Of a stretch of 64,000 bases of DNA, positions 22,046 to 33,118 are shown one piece after another. Each line of letters begins with the position of its first letter. Position 1 is the first letter of the stretch. The translations under genes and the position numbers were made by a program. The DNA is taken from NCBI GenBank assembly GCA_029959195.1, contig CP114119.1, forward strand, positions 2,418,001 to 2,482,000, given 5' to 3'. This stretch comes from Dictyophora rubrovolvata. Taxonomy: Eukaryota > Basidiomycota > Agaricomycetes > Phallales > Phallaceae. The notes under the pieces were generated by a model. The model saw nothing but the letters and a program-made list of their open reading frames with translations, did no database searches and was not told the origin of the DNA.

Positions 22046-22690
22046 CTAGCTGGAGTCTCTCTGAACCTTTTTCAGACTTGAGTTCAAGTTGATCTGCTCT
22101 TGTTCCATGGCTGTCTGTAGTGGGGCAAAGAATATCATTGACTAGTGGTAGAGCAGAAATATAGATACTCACAGTAAAATCTTTCCCAGTGCCTTTGAAC
22201 CTTCGTTCGATGGCATCAATTGACTTGTGCAGCTCTTGCGGAACTTGTGCCTCTTGTGTTCGTAGCTCCCCAAGGTCTGTCGTACATGTAGCCATAGTTC
22301 CGATCAAGTATCTATTAAACCATCAAGGAATAAGAAAGAATAAAAATATACGCGAGGTATCTCTGAGCCTGCTGCCAGCTGGCCGTCTCCCTCTCCCGTG
22401 TTTCTGCTTCGCCTACGAATTCATCAATGGCGGAGCGATGCTCCTGGGTGGTTTGGAGGATGGGGTTAATACGAGAACTAACAGCCTATTGGGGGTTAAT
22501 AGTGGGTCAAAGAATCACATATTCCTCGCCTCCGCCAGCGGCTGGAGTAATCTCTAATGGCGGTCCCGATGTCTAGGGTGGGTGAGATTCCATAGGCAAG
22601 GACAGTCCGCCCGCGCTTACCATCAGATGAGCATGGGTTGATGAAGAAATAGTAGCCGTATGTGCTCACTTTTTGGGCATAGCACGCCAT
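22046..22690 (-). CDS. Hypothetical helical protein, five short exons
   Basis: Reading the minus strand with GT-AG introns gives exons 22670-22690, 22519-22572, 22352-22485, 22173-22311 and 22046-22114, all in phase, for 138 residues. The product is MACYAQK, then SGPPLEITPAAGGGEEY, RINPILQTTQEHRSAIDEFV, TASWQQAQRYL, DLGELRTQEAQVPQELHKSI and EQEQINLNSSLKKVQRDSS. It is hydrophilic and helical, perhaps a coiled coil. Two introns are only 33 and 40 bases, unusually short, so parts of the model may be wrong. No family is recognised. It sits between two direct repeats. Confidence 0.42.
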
Positions 22691-23135
22691 CACGATCTTC
22701 ACTAACTTATATAGTCCAAAAATTACACCAATCGTGTCACCATAGAGCAGCGCAACAGCCCCATCGATAAAATGAAGACTTCACTTGGTTGACAGGGCTT
22801 TGTTTGACGGGCCTATTCTACATATTGGGACGAGTCTCTTAACCTGCGAGTATGTATACTATACACGTGAATGCTGGTTTAGTAGATTAAGGAGATGATC
22901 TAAGTAAAATTCACTAACGAGTGTGGATATTTGTGTGTAGGACGGATAGTGTGCGCCATGGCAGGGGCAGATTCAGCAGAATCGTTCCAGAATCGTCACG
23001 CGCGAACAGAATGAAGATGTGTGTGAGAACATGCGTTGTGAACAGAATGGAGATGTTTGTGAGGGCAGAATCGACGCGTGCGCCTGAAAGGTCACATGAG
23101 TACGCGTTAAACGTTTAGGCTCCGTTCATTCTTTG
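22691..23135. other. Intergenic stretch with imperfect short repeats
   Basis: Around 22980-23060 the words GAACAGAATG-AGATGT occur twice, 37 bases apart, next to other GA-rich near-copies. No coding signal was found. Confidence 0.4.
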
Positions 23136-23245
23136 TAGCGCGAAGGGGGACAAATTGCTGTATAGCAGTTTCCGTTTTTCATTACACCAAAGCTCAACCA
23201 AGAGTGATTTATAAAGCATAGCAAGCTGCATAACAAAATACACAC
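23136..23245. repeat. Direct repeat, right copy
   Basis: Partner of 21155-21270, about 1.98 kb downstream in the same direction. It lies beyond the 3' end of the N-acyltransferase gene. Confidence 0.7.
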
Positions 23246-23262
23246 ACATCAATCAGATACAA

Positions 23263-23302
23263 CCCAACGTCTGCAGATGGATATCCATTCGCAGACGTTG
23301 GG
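23263..23302. repeat. 40-bp near-perfect palindrome
   Basis: CCCAACGTCTGC is followed by a centre ATGGATATCCAT, itself palindromic, and GCAGACGTTGGG. Only the bases flanking the centre break the symmetry. It lies about 95 bases beyond the stop codon of the N-acyltransferase gene, so it would form a stable hairpin in the 3' untranslated RNA or downstream DNA. Confidence 0.85.
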
Positions 23303-23396
23303 AAATGTCTGGTTCAGGGGGGAAAGTGAAAAACATCGTTACTTTCGAGACAAGGAATAAAGGAAGAGAAAGAAACCAAAACCATATGATATCCTC

Positions 23397-25208
23397 TCAT
23401 ATGAGCCTCTCTTCTTCGTCATCAATTTGAATGAGTAAAGGTGCCGTGGATCTGTTTCCAGTGAGACGCTCTCTGACACGGACCCAAAGAGCGGTAGCAT
23501 TCTGTCTAATCCAATTCACGGCCTGACGAACAATGTCTTGCGTAATACTGAGTCTCTCAATAGAAAAGCCGCTGATAGAAACAACACTAGCAGCGCCCCA
23601 TAGACCGAGCATAACAACTATTACTCCAAAATCGCCAAAGGTGGCATATAAAGTTGCATTGGGGCTCGAATCCTCGCTATTTTCGTTAGGGACACCAATG
23701 TCCTTGGACCACGATCCCCATCCGACCTGGATATCATCACCAACACCACTCAAACCACCAGCACCACCGTCGCACCAAAGAAGCTCAGCCCCAATTTCTT
23801 TCGCACGGACGCGTGCCAGAGAATACATAGCTTGACCGACTTGCGTATCCCATGTTCGTGCCGGAGCAAGGATTAAAGAAGGCCGAGTGTTTGTCGTTAC
23901 CATTTCGTCGTTACCAGGGAATAACGGGGATGAAAAATCCAGGCAAATGCTTGTGGTTAGCGTGACGATTTCTTTGGTTTTTTTAATTTTAGGCTCAATG
24001 GTATACAAGGGCGGGGCTATCGAAGAGGGAAGTTGACTGAAGGATTCAGCAACTAGTAAAAAAAAACTGATCAACAACAGCGTGTAATAGATAGACAGAG
24101 AATGCTCACTCGGCACCAAGTTTCGTTTATAATATGTGAATTCAACGCCTTCGGGCCCAACCAGTGTCATGCCGTTTCTGTACATCCCATCTCTCGTTCC
24201 CATTTTCCCATCTCCAGCGACACGTTGTAGAAAAGATACACCAACCCAGAGATTCCCGCGCGTCCCATTATCGAATACGTCTTGCTTGATTAGATCGAGG
24301 CCTTGATTTCTGGCTGCTTCACTTTCGAATGTTACTGCGCCTTCCGGCCATAGCATGACTTGTGAACGAGAGGAATAGGCCTTAGTTTCATCGATGAATT
24401 GTTCCAGTTGGGGTTTAGTCGAGGTTGATGAGAGGGGTGGTGGGAGGACGCAGGAGACACTTAGAGGGACATGCGCTGGTGCATCGGAATGAGGAGGAGG
24501 AGGAAGAGAGGTTGTAATAAAAGAAGGTATGGTGAGAGCAAGTAGAAAGGTGAGGGATGAGAATAAACGTTTTTGTGAGTTCGTGGTTTTGCGCTCTGCG
24601 CGGGGCGCAAAATCAGGAAGCAGCACTTGGTCTTTCGATATACCATCATCTGAAACATCATACATGTATTCTGCGGCGGTACTAGCCCATAAAGCAGAAA
24701 TCAAATCCAGTCCAGGCAATCCGAGGATGGGCAGGATCCACGTGTATGATGAAGTCCCGGTCAAGGGTGTCCACGTCAAAAGTCTTCCGACAGGACTAAC
24801 ACGTGAAACCAAAAGCCACATCAGAGTCCAAAACGTCGGGAAAACCAAAATATGATAATTTGTTGGAAGTTTTGAGGATACAGTATGGGTCAAGAAAATT
24901 GGAATCAGCGCAAACAGCGCGGATACTGAAGACAGGAGTGAAAGCACGAGTATCGACATCGATGGCGACGATAATGCGCTTAAAGATGCTTTTGAATGAG
25001 AAAGCGTTATGGAAAGCGTCAAAATCGACCATTGAGTGAGATATTTCTGCAGTTCGTGTGATCTCATGTAGATCAAAATTGTGGTTACCAGAGCGGTTGA
25101 CGAGACGAAGGATGGCCCTCCGCCCGGTCCGAGTCCGAGTCCAGCGAGCGACAAGGCAAATGTTAATGCCAATGGCGTTGCCGTTGGATTGCGTCGAATG
25201 ACGTCCAT
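23397..25208 (-). CDS. Lnt-like apolipoprotein N-acyltransferase (nitrilase superfamily)
   Basis: Predicted polytopic membrane protein with a carbon-nitrogen hydrolase domain. The N-terminal third holds about five to six hydrophobic segments. The nitrilase-type triad is visible: Glu in MLWPEGAVTF, Lys in TYYKRNLVP and Cys in TSICLDFSSP; LLWCDGGAGGLSGVGD lies where Lnt proteins bind the acyl group. One last membrane segment (GVIVVMLGLWGAASVVSISG) precedes a soluble tail. A 57-base GT-AG intron (24053-24109) contains no stop and keeps the frame; splicing it restores NLVPIAESFSQ, which fits the family, and leaves 584 residues. In bacteria Lnt acylates lipoproteins; the fungal substrate is unknown. 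It is divergent from the RAD51 paralogue, 160 bases away. Confidence 0.8.
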   Translation of the reverse strand: MDVIRRNPTATPLALTFALSLAGLGLGPGGGPSFVSSTALVTTILIYMRSHELQKYLTQWSILTLSITLSHSKASLSALSSPSMSILVLSLLSSVSALFALIPIFLTHTVSSKLPTNYHILVFPTFWTLMWLLVSRVSPVGRLLTWTPLTGTSSYTWILPILGLPGLDLISALWASTAAEYMYDVSDDGISKDQVLLPDFAPRAERKTTNSQKRLFSSLTFLLALTIPSFITTSLPPPPHSDAPAHVPLSVSCVLPPPLSSTSTKPQLEQFIDETKAYSSRSQVMLWPEGAVTFESEAARNQGLDLIKQDVFDNGTRGNLWVGVSFLQRVAGDGKMGTRDGMYRNGMTLVGPEGVEFTYYKRNLVPSEHSLSIYYTLLLISFFLLVAESFSQLPSSIAPPLYTIEPKIKKTKEIVTLTTSICLDFSSPLFPGNDEMVTTNTRPSLILAPARTWDTQVGQAMYSLARVRAKEIGAELLWCDGGAGGLSGVGDDIQVGWGSWSKDIGVPNENSEDSSPNATLYATFGDFGVIVVMLGLWGAASVVSISGFSIERLSITQDIVRQAVNWIRQNATALWVRVRERLTGNRSTAPLLIQIDDEEERLI

Positions 25209-25368
25209 TATCGTTGTCGCTGTTGAGTGGCAGCCAGTGGAAGAGAGCGACGACGAGCGTCTTATAAATGGCGCTTAAGAGAAACTGCGGTTGACCGGGA
25301 GCAACCGAAGATAGAACGCGTCTGTCACTGTCGCATGTCACATCGACGAACTTCAAGAAAACACATGC

Positions 25369-26462
25369 ATGACCTCCATATTATCCATTCCAACCGTAAA
25401 TGATTTGTCAAAAGATTTCCATAGGTTTATCACTACCGGAGATAAATACATTGATGACGCGTTAGGCGGTGGTATTTTTCCCGGAACGATAACGGAGTTT
25501 GTTGGAGGCAGGTTCGTGCCTGGTGGACAAAAAAATCTGGAAAACTAATGTAATAATACAAACGTCATAGCTCGACAGGGAAAACGCAATTGGCACTTCA
25601 ACTTTCATTGATGGTACAGTTGCCCCCTTCAAAAGGAGGCCTTGAAGGGTCAACGTGCTACATCACATCAACCGACATCCTACCCACGTCACGACTAGTT
25701 GAAATAAAAGCAAATCATCCGAATTTGTCGACACTGTCTGTTGATGAAGCATTAGGCCGCATCGAAACAGTATCGACACACAACTCAGTTAAACTCTGTC
25801 TAATTCTCAAAACCGCTATACACCAAGTTCGAGAGAAACTCGCCAAAAGGGGTTTTCCTCTTCGCCTTCTAGTCATCGATTCGATCGACTTTGTACTCAC
25901 TAATTATGACACGACGGAAACAACAGCAAAGACGCTGTTCGAACGTTCGAAGGATACGACGGACGTCGCGTTGTTACTGCATCGTCTTACGAGCGAACAT
26001 GATCTCGCCATTGTGATTATTAATGGCGTACATTCCGTCTTTACCTCTAACAGGTCTTTTATCAATGATCAAAATGACACCATTGTATATTTGGATCAAG
26101 CTCGTTGGTTTGGTCGGGGCGATGGTATATCCGTTGATGGTCCTGCGGAAGCAGCACTAGGTCTCGTTTGGGCGAATCAGATTGGAACCAGAGTGATGCT
26201 CACGCGAACTGGGAGACGTAAACATATCTCCAGAAATGACGGGTCAAAGCGTCGGTTTATTGCATCAACTAATGACGATTCAACTACATCGTCTTCATTA
26301 TTTTTACCAGCAGCGTCATCATCACTCATCGAACCCGAAAATGTAGATCTGGAAGAGACTGTAGTGATAAGACAACTCTCAGTTGTGTTCTCTCAGTTCG
26401 CGCCTCCCGTTACCGTCGACTACATCATAACTTCCTCAGGCATTGTCAGTTTCCATGCATGA
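25369..26462 (+). CDS. RAD51 paralogue, XRCC3/Rad57 type
   Basis: Two exons (25369-25511 and 25571-26462) encode 344 residues. The intron interrupts the Walker A motif, which reads GGSSTGKTQLALQLSL after splicing. Walker B is LLVIDSIDFV. LPPSKGGLEGSTCYITS and DILPTSRLVEI match XRCC3 closely from memory, and LGLVWANQIGTRVMLTRTG is the usual RecA-fold strand near the DNA-binding loop. Paralogues of this type help load RAD51 on single-stranded DNA in homologous recombination. The C-terminal 60 residues are Ser-rich and diverged. Its stop lies only 54 bases from the convergent FluG-like stop. Confidence 0.85.
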
Positions 26463-26516
26463 GAAAGATGTAAATATGTAAAAGTGTTCTATATACTTAA
26501 AAAAAACGACGGAGCT

Positions 26517-29500
26517 CTAATAGAAAGTGATCATCCACTTCCGTTGCTCCTCCTCGGACATTTTGGATAAAATGTCCCTCCGCAGCTAAACTCTCAAAAT
26601 TAGAAAACAACCCATAAAAGAAAAACCGGAGAAACAGACCTCTACTCCCAATAGATATTTATCCACCAAATCCTCACCGAGTCCTTCCACCAACGCTCGA
26701 TCATTCTTCAACAACCCCATCGCATCATCCAAGTTCTTAGCCAATTTCCTCTTAATACCCAGCGCAACGCGTTCTTTCTCAGTCATAGCAGCAGCAACAT
26801 TCTGCGCGTCGCATATTGTAAGTTTTTCCCTTTGACGAATACCAAGCAAACCAGAGTAAAGAATCGCAGCCGTAGAAAGGTAAGGGTTACCAGTTCCATC
26901 CATAGGTTTGACTTCAAAGTTCCAGCCGGCTTCCGGACTGCCACATAGGCGAATTGCTACGTCCTTGTTATCTCTACCCCAGGAGCACCAGGTTCCCCCC
27001 GCCCAAGTGTAATCAACCAAACGGTCATACGAGGAGGGGGAGGGTAACATGAATGCGCAGAGTGCGGGCAGATGGTCTAGGACACCCTGTAGGAACCAGC
27101 CTTCTAGATCACTGAACGGAGTTCCTTTGCAGGGTGTTTTTCCTAGACCTGTAGTTGAAGACACAGACATATGCATATGTGCACCCGTTCCACCTGTAAT
27201 GGCATGGGCGTTGTGTCAAGGCCAACAGTACGTCATGTACAGGGACTATCGACTACTTACATTGATATGCGACAGGCTTGGGAATAAGTGTCATTTTCAT
27301 GCCATATTTCTGTGCAATGTTCGAAATAACTTGTCGGGTTAGAATAAGATCGTCAACGGCTTCCAAGGGAGGGAGCGGACCAGTTACAATTTCGTACTAA
27401 ACGTGCCAATTGTCAAAACGGGACCACAGAACTAAATGATAATAATAATAATAATAAGACGAAGGCTTATTTACCTGGCTCAGAGCGGCTTCAGCATGAT
27501 ATTGAAACACTTCTACACCAGCAACTTCAAGGGCTTCCATGACCTCGTCAAGAACCTTGACAACGTCCGAGCCCGAAGGCATACAATCGGCGGCACACCA
27601 GCGGCCCTCATTGACAAAGGAGTAGTCTTTAGCATCAACCAGGACAAACTCAATTTCAAAGCCGACAAGGAACTTAACACCTTCCTTGTTGGCTTCTCTA
27701 ATAAAAGATGATGAATGAATGCCGTCAAAACAAGAAATATCTTTCTCTAACTCACGAAACAACCTTTCGGAGAACACCTCGCGGGCAAACAGGTACCTCA
27801 ACAATACGACCGGCACTGTCTAATTCCTTTTCTTCCAAGAATCCCATTGCGAAAGCATGGGTCGGTGCATATGTGATATATCTTAATGAACTCAAGTCTA
27901 AGCTGAGGAGCCATTCGCCGATGGCGTTGTACCCTCTTGAAGGAACCATATCAACAACAAACGCGAGAGCGACCTTTGCAATAGCAAATCCAGGTCTCGC
28001 CATTTTCTGCAGGAATTTCACTGGTAGAAGGCGGAACCGTACAGTGTTGGTATAGTCTATCCAATGGATCCGGACGAATTTTATTCCCGCAGATGCGAGT
28101 GTGTCCAAGGTCGTTGTAGCAGATGAGCCTGGCACTAGAGAAACTAATGGTAAGGAAAGACTAGTTGGCTGTGGCGTGAGACCGAGTTTGTAGACTTGAT
28201 TGGAGTTGTGGAAAAATAAGTTTTCGACTGCCTCGACCGCTTGAGCTTCAGACATATCTCCACGAGATACATACTCGGAGAGAATCTACAATATTAGATT
28301 AAATGTTTTCTCGAAACTAGACAAGTCTTTCACACGAACTGACATTGTAAAGGGCTTCCCGTGTTTGGATAACAGCGAGATAAAACGACTCAGGCCACCA
28401 GTGCCCGTCAGCTGTAGAACTCTAGGTCAGACGCTCAAGGCGAGAGACTTGTGAAAGCAAACCCACTTGACCACAGAATCTTACTAATTGGTGTTAATTC
28501 AAATATCTGACGAATAATAGAGTTTTGACCATCACGGCTGACCATAGGGAATACTTCTCCGAAGTCGACTGAGGAGCAAAAAAGTCAGGATAAACGGTTT
28601 AAAACTAGGCGCAAAACGTACGGTACACATTTTTATATGTTGAAGCAAGATAACCGGCATCTCGGACGTAAGGATATGATGAATGAAGCAGAATAAATTT
28701 AGTCTCGCAGAATTCTTTAATGATAGGCTGCATTAAAGCAGGAGTACTTTTGCTGAGCGTGATATCGTTCTAATATCACTTATTGAGTAAATTTGCGTTG
28801 CAGAAATGATATTGCGTGTGTATGGCTGACATCACCAAGACCAGTATGGAATTGCACTTGAAGAGATAAGTTATAAACATTGTCCAGTAGGAAGGAAACG
28901 GACATACCCGGTTTATTATATTCTCCAGCAAGTTTAAGGACTAGTCGGACGATGTAATCATTCAAGGCTTTGTGTGCAAGACGAAGTTGGGATGTCGCTT
29001 TCAGAGACTCATACGCGTTGACAAAATCTGATTCCACGTTTTTCAAATTTGGGTTTGAAATATCAAGACCTGTACGATAGCATGCAACGGACTTGTGGTT
29101 CTCAGACGTTACTGAAAATAATAATAATCATGTTTGGCTTACTTTGAAAGCGACCACCTGGGAATCTTTGCAACAGGCAATGATTTCCTTCTCGAACAAT
29201 GCTGAAAAATGATTGAATCCGATCAGTCTTCGACTCGCAAGAGATTTGATGAGATTCTGAATCATTTAAGTTGGAGGCAGACTCAATAAACAACATGACG
29301 GGGACTAACCTGAGCAACTGTTTCGATACGCACAATCCTTTTGGTAGGTATGGTGGCCAACCGATCATGCCATCTATAATCGAAGCACAGTTCTTCGATT
29401 TTATCCATACCATCATCCAATAAAAGCATGGCAATACCCGTAGGTTTCATGTTCTTTTGACACATATCCTCATACGAAAGAGCGTCACGAGCTTTTTTAA

Positions 29501-29741
29501 TTGCTTCAAGAGTGGGATCACAGCCATAAAGACGAGCTAGTTGGCTGATAGCTCTGAAAGAGGCGACAGATTTGGTTGCATCTTTGAGGGCATCTCCTGC
29601 AGCTTCACTCGTCAACCCGTCGAGAGGAATAACGGAACGATGCGTGTCGCGTAGCAGATTATGGGCGTGGTTGTCGACGATAGGGTAGGCAAACGCGGCG
29701 TTTTTTAACGATGAATAACTCGTTGCTGAGCTCAAGGCCAT
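26517..29741 (-). CDS. fluG: FluG-like amidohydrolase / glutamine synthetase fusion
   Basis: Multi-exon gene for about 900 residues. The N-terminal half is an amidohydrolase-2 domain: YPIVDNHAHNLLRDTHRS near residue 20, VQFHTGLGD, FILLHSSYPYVRDAGYLAS and NVYVDFGEVFPMVS. The C-terminal half is a glutamine synthetase domain: IKFVRIHWIDYTNTVRFR, KFLVGFEIEFVL (metal-binding Glu), GGTGAHMHMSVSS (active-site His), CGSPEAGWNFEVKPMDGTGN. The last exon ends SEEEQRKWMITFY. In Aspergillus FluG is needed for conidiation signalling; in mushrooms the role is not established. The start MALSSATSYSSL has no targeting signal, so the protein is cytosolic. An ATA/AAT microsatellite lies in an intron at 27437. 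Confidence 0.88.
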
Positions 29742-30162
29742 TCGTAGAAAGTTGGGGCAGAGTACGGGCAGAGGTTAGCTCAAAGTGAAGTTGGAGCATC
29801 CTTTATATCAGCGATCACGCCCGGTGGCGGTCCAAGTTAACCGTGCCAACGTTACTACAAATTTCAAATCCACGGGCCCGCTTTGCCGATCACGTCAATC
29901 TAGTACGTGTATGTCGGAATGATGAATGCTAGTACAGAGTCTTACAGTCCGGTTTTCCTCTTCCTCTGCAAAGCGAATTTTGTAGTTGGATGGCTCAGAA
30001 TGGTCAGGACCTCAGTGCGTACAAAGCCTTGCATGGCGCAACATGTCACATGATAATTCCATGCGTCTTCTTCCGCGCGTCCTCCATCCTCACATACCAC
30101 CACCATAGAATTTTTTTAATTACCGGTGACTTTCAGGTATCCAAGTTATCTCTTCTGACAGA

Positions 30163-30546
30163 ATGCGCTTATTTACAGATTTTTGTAGAAAAATCATGTG
30201 TTATGAATCTCGAAAAACGTTCTCACAATGCACGGCGGACCCAAGACACACATTCATTGAAGAGCTTTGCTGCAATCAACAAGGTGTATGGTGCGATCGC
30301 GGCGAGGACGGTCATTTTCCTCAGCTGAGCGAAGTGCAAAGAACACAAACCAGGATTTGCTGCCACACGTGCCTGCATACAAGTATAAGATTCGACAATG
30401 AGGCAAATGGTCACGAGGAAAATGGTGGGAATGGTGGGGAAAATGGGGCGGGAAATGGCAGAGGGATGGGGAGGGGAAGGAGAGGAGGAAGGGGGAGAAG
30501 AGGAGGAAGGCAGAGAAGAGGAGGGAGAGGGAGAGGAAGGGGATGA
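30163..30546 (+). CDS. Doubtful ORF: cysteine-rich start, Gly-Arg-rich tail
   Basis: An intronless frame of 127 codons. The first 70 residues hold nine cysteines (for example FIEELCCNQQGVWCDRG and RICCHTCLHT), and the last 45 are Gly/Asn then Gly/Arg (GRGMGRGRRGGRGRRGG), as in RNA-binding RGG tails. There is no signal peptide. The tail is a direct product of the purine-rich tract, and the minus strand of the same tract is also open (Ser/Pro-rich). It may well be chance. No family is recognised. Confidence 0.2.
   Translation: MRLFTDFCRKIMCYESRKTFSQCTADPRHTFIEELCCNQQGVWCDRGEDGHFPQLSEVQRTQTRICCHTCLHTSIRFDNEANGHEENGGNGGENGAGNGRGMGRGRRGGRGRRGGRQRRGGRGRGRG
30398..30545. repeat. Polypurine tract (GGA/GAA-rich)
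   Basis: About 150 bases of almost pure A and G on the plus strand, made of GGGGA, GGAA and AGAGGA words. Such tracts can form triplex DNA and often vary in length. Confidence 0.85.
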
Positions 30547-31314
30547 AAGAGGAGATGACCGACGGACTGAAGGTGCCGCTCCAAGATTCCGCATCCTCCA
30601 AGCAACATCGTAAACAACCCTTCTGCATCCGACAAAATACCCAACAATTTCCTTTCCCTTTTTTTTATTTTTCCTTTAATTTCATCTCTTTTTCTCTCCG
30701 TTTCTCTATCCTTATTCTTCGAAAGTTCCTTCTTGTACATGTATCCCTCACCTGTTCAAAAGTAACAATTTGTATTATACATTGCTTAAATGGATATGCC
30801 GATGTTCGAGTGATTAGCGTTTAACATTGGGAACAAACTTTGACGATGGGGATGGAATATGATGTAATGGCAATCAGCAAGAACCATGTAGCGTTTAGGG
30901 ATTTAAAAGGTTTTGGTTACACGAGCAATTATTCGAGTTTTGGTCATCTCAGTTATTTGAGACTGTCACCATTCAGTAGAGATACAAGAACTGGTGAAAT
31001 GGAATCAAATGGGACTTCCTCCGCTCAATTTCAATTTCCTCTGATAATATCACCGTATTACTCTACTGAACGACAGTACTTACAAGAGAACCTTAGCCCA
31101 AAGATCATCTTATCTTATCTAACCACGTGATTATCTCGGTAATTTTTATGTAATCTTGCCCCAATCGGTAGATCGATTTTGCGCTGGGATTCGTCCTCGT
31201 AATTCGGACGGTTAAAAAAACTCAAGAAGCTCCCTTGGGCTTGCCCATTCCCATACTCGTACTTTATCATTGACAACAGCAACACAAATTTCGCTAGGAC
31301 ATATTGAACGTAGC

Positions 31315-32571
31315 ATGAGCATTCTCGAGAAAGTTTCTGCAAATCAAGCATTTGGAGGCGTCTTGACCAAGTTCAAGTTCGAGGTAAGCGGCGTTTATTA
31401 GCTTGTGGGCATGCGGAGCGATCACTCACTGGATATAAGTCGCCAATATTGGGTCATCTCTCAGCGAAGTTTAGTCTTTTTATCCCCCCTGGTACTTCAC
31501 CAGAGAAAAAAGCACCGATCTTGTATTACCTTGCTGGACTGGAATGCACTGAAGACCACGGGTATGTGTCGGTGCCGGTCATTGGTGTCCGGATGGATCT
31601 GATCGATATCTCATAGTCCCCAAAAAGGAGGGTTTCTTAAAGACGCTGCTGCAGAAGGTATAGCACTTGTTTTCCCAGATACTTCTCCTCGAGGTGCGGG
31701 TATCGAAGGGGAGGATGATGATTGGACATTCGGAACAGGTCAGAAAGGGCTTTAGCATGGTGGTTATGCACTTACAAGACTCATTAGCCGCTTCATTCTA
31801 CGTTGACGCGACTTCTTCCAAATGGTCAAAATACTACAATATGTATACACATATCCGCGTTGAAATTCCTTCGATTCTTGAGAAACAGGGATTGCCTTTG
31901 GTTAGTGAGATATCCTAGAAACGCAGTCGATTCAATTGAAACGGTCAAGTAGGATTTTACACGTCAATCCATTTTTGGGCACTCCATGGGTGGCCATGGC
32001 GCGTTGACGCTATACTTAAAGTCTTTGAGTCAATCCAACCCATATTTGTCCGCTTCAGCCTTTTCGCCAGTTTCAAACCCAAGCAAATGTACATGGGGCG
32101 AGCGCGCATTTGGAGGATATTTGGAAGGTGGTTTGGAAGAAGGAAAGGCTCATGATGCCACGGAGTTGATAGCCAAAGTGCAAAAGAAAGTGAACATCTT
32201 GATTGACTACGTACGTCATTGTTCCAAAATTCAAGCTCTGTGATGGCCTGATTTTTTGACCTTATTTAGGGAGATGCAGACAAGTTTTACCAGAGCAAAC
32301 AGCTGCTTCCCGAAAATTTTGAAGCGACTGCTAAAACGGCTGGCCATGATTCTAGCGAAATTGTGGTTAGGAAGCACGTTGGCTATGATCACTCCTACTA
32401 CTTTGTACGTTTTCTATTTCTTTTTGGTCGGAGGGCGCTGGCATATTTTTCTCTTCTAGATATCCACCTTTGCCGAAGAACACGTTAAATGTAAGTACTT
32501 TTGTTAAGCATAAGTCTATTCTCTCACTTTATTTGTTTTCAGTCCATGCCAAATTTTTGAACAAGAATTGA
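31315..32571 (+). CDS. S-formylglutathione hydrolase (esterase D)
   Basis: Multi-exon gene; exon 1 is 31315-31383 and exon 2 begins at 31440. The spliced product reads [126 protein letters not shown] and ends FHAKFLNKN. The catalytic triad is Ser in GHSMGG, Asp in GDADKFY and His in GYDHSYY. The enzyme hydrolyses S-formylglutathione to glutathione and formate in the cytosolic formaldehyde detoxification route. Length of about 285 residues matches the family. Confidence 0.92.
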
Positions 32572-33118
32572 CAAGAAAGCATATTATTGTTATATATTAT
32601 TGCCTTGTAAATGCCGTGTAAAGAAATTGCAACCATGTTTGAAACTTTTCATCACTTATGGGTCGATGGCTGTTTCTCTAAATAAGCTTTCAGTTGCTTA
32701 ATTTTCTTACAAGTTCACTCACTCAAAACTATTGACTTCGGCTGGAGCTTCTCCTGGAGCAAGAAATTGGGTATGATACAGCAGCGCTGCCAGTGTAATC
32801 ACGCCGAGTTAGAATAAATCCAGTATTACTCGTATGTCCTGTACAGGAAGAAATCACAGATATTTCAGCCACTCGAGGCTAAAGGTACAGAACTTGAAGA
32901 GAAAGGGTCAAACAGTAGCAATAATAGTGTATCAATCTTCCGCTTACATAGCATGTACTATTTAACGAGGAAATTCCACAGCTAAATAGTTTAGTCATTT
33001 CAGAATAGTTCGTTTCGTAACCCAGCTGAAAATCGGTACATTTGGGTCGCTTCACAGTGAAAAGGGCAAAACTCGGAAGCAAAAGTTTCGCAGGCGCCCA
33101 TCCCTCCAAATCTCTGCT
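32572..33118. other. Intergenic stretch
   Basis: 547 bases between two genes on the same strand. No gene was recognised; the last part serves as RRP5 promoter and leader. Confidence 0.5.

Larger units (their letters stand above)
29742..31314. other. Long intergenic region with polypurine tract
   Basis: Separates the FluG-like gene from S-formylglutathione hydrolase and holds their divergent promoters. The notable content is the purine-rich block at 30398-30545 and a plus-strand open frame leading into it (30163-30546), both listed separately. Nothing else coding was recognised. Confidence 0.5.

Noticed and set aside
27437-27456. ATA/AAT triplet run as a possible functional element
   Set aside because: An ordinary microsatellite inside an intron of the FluG-like gene.
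30223-30628. Minus-strand Ser/Pro-rich ORFs over the polypurine tract
   Set aside because: Pure low-complexity product of the tract with no domain or signal.
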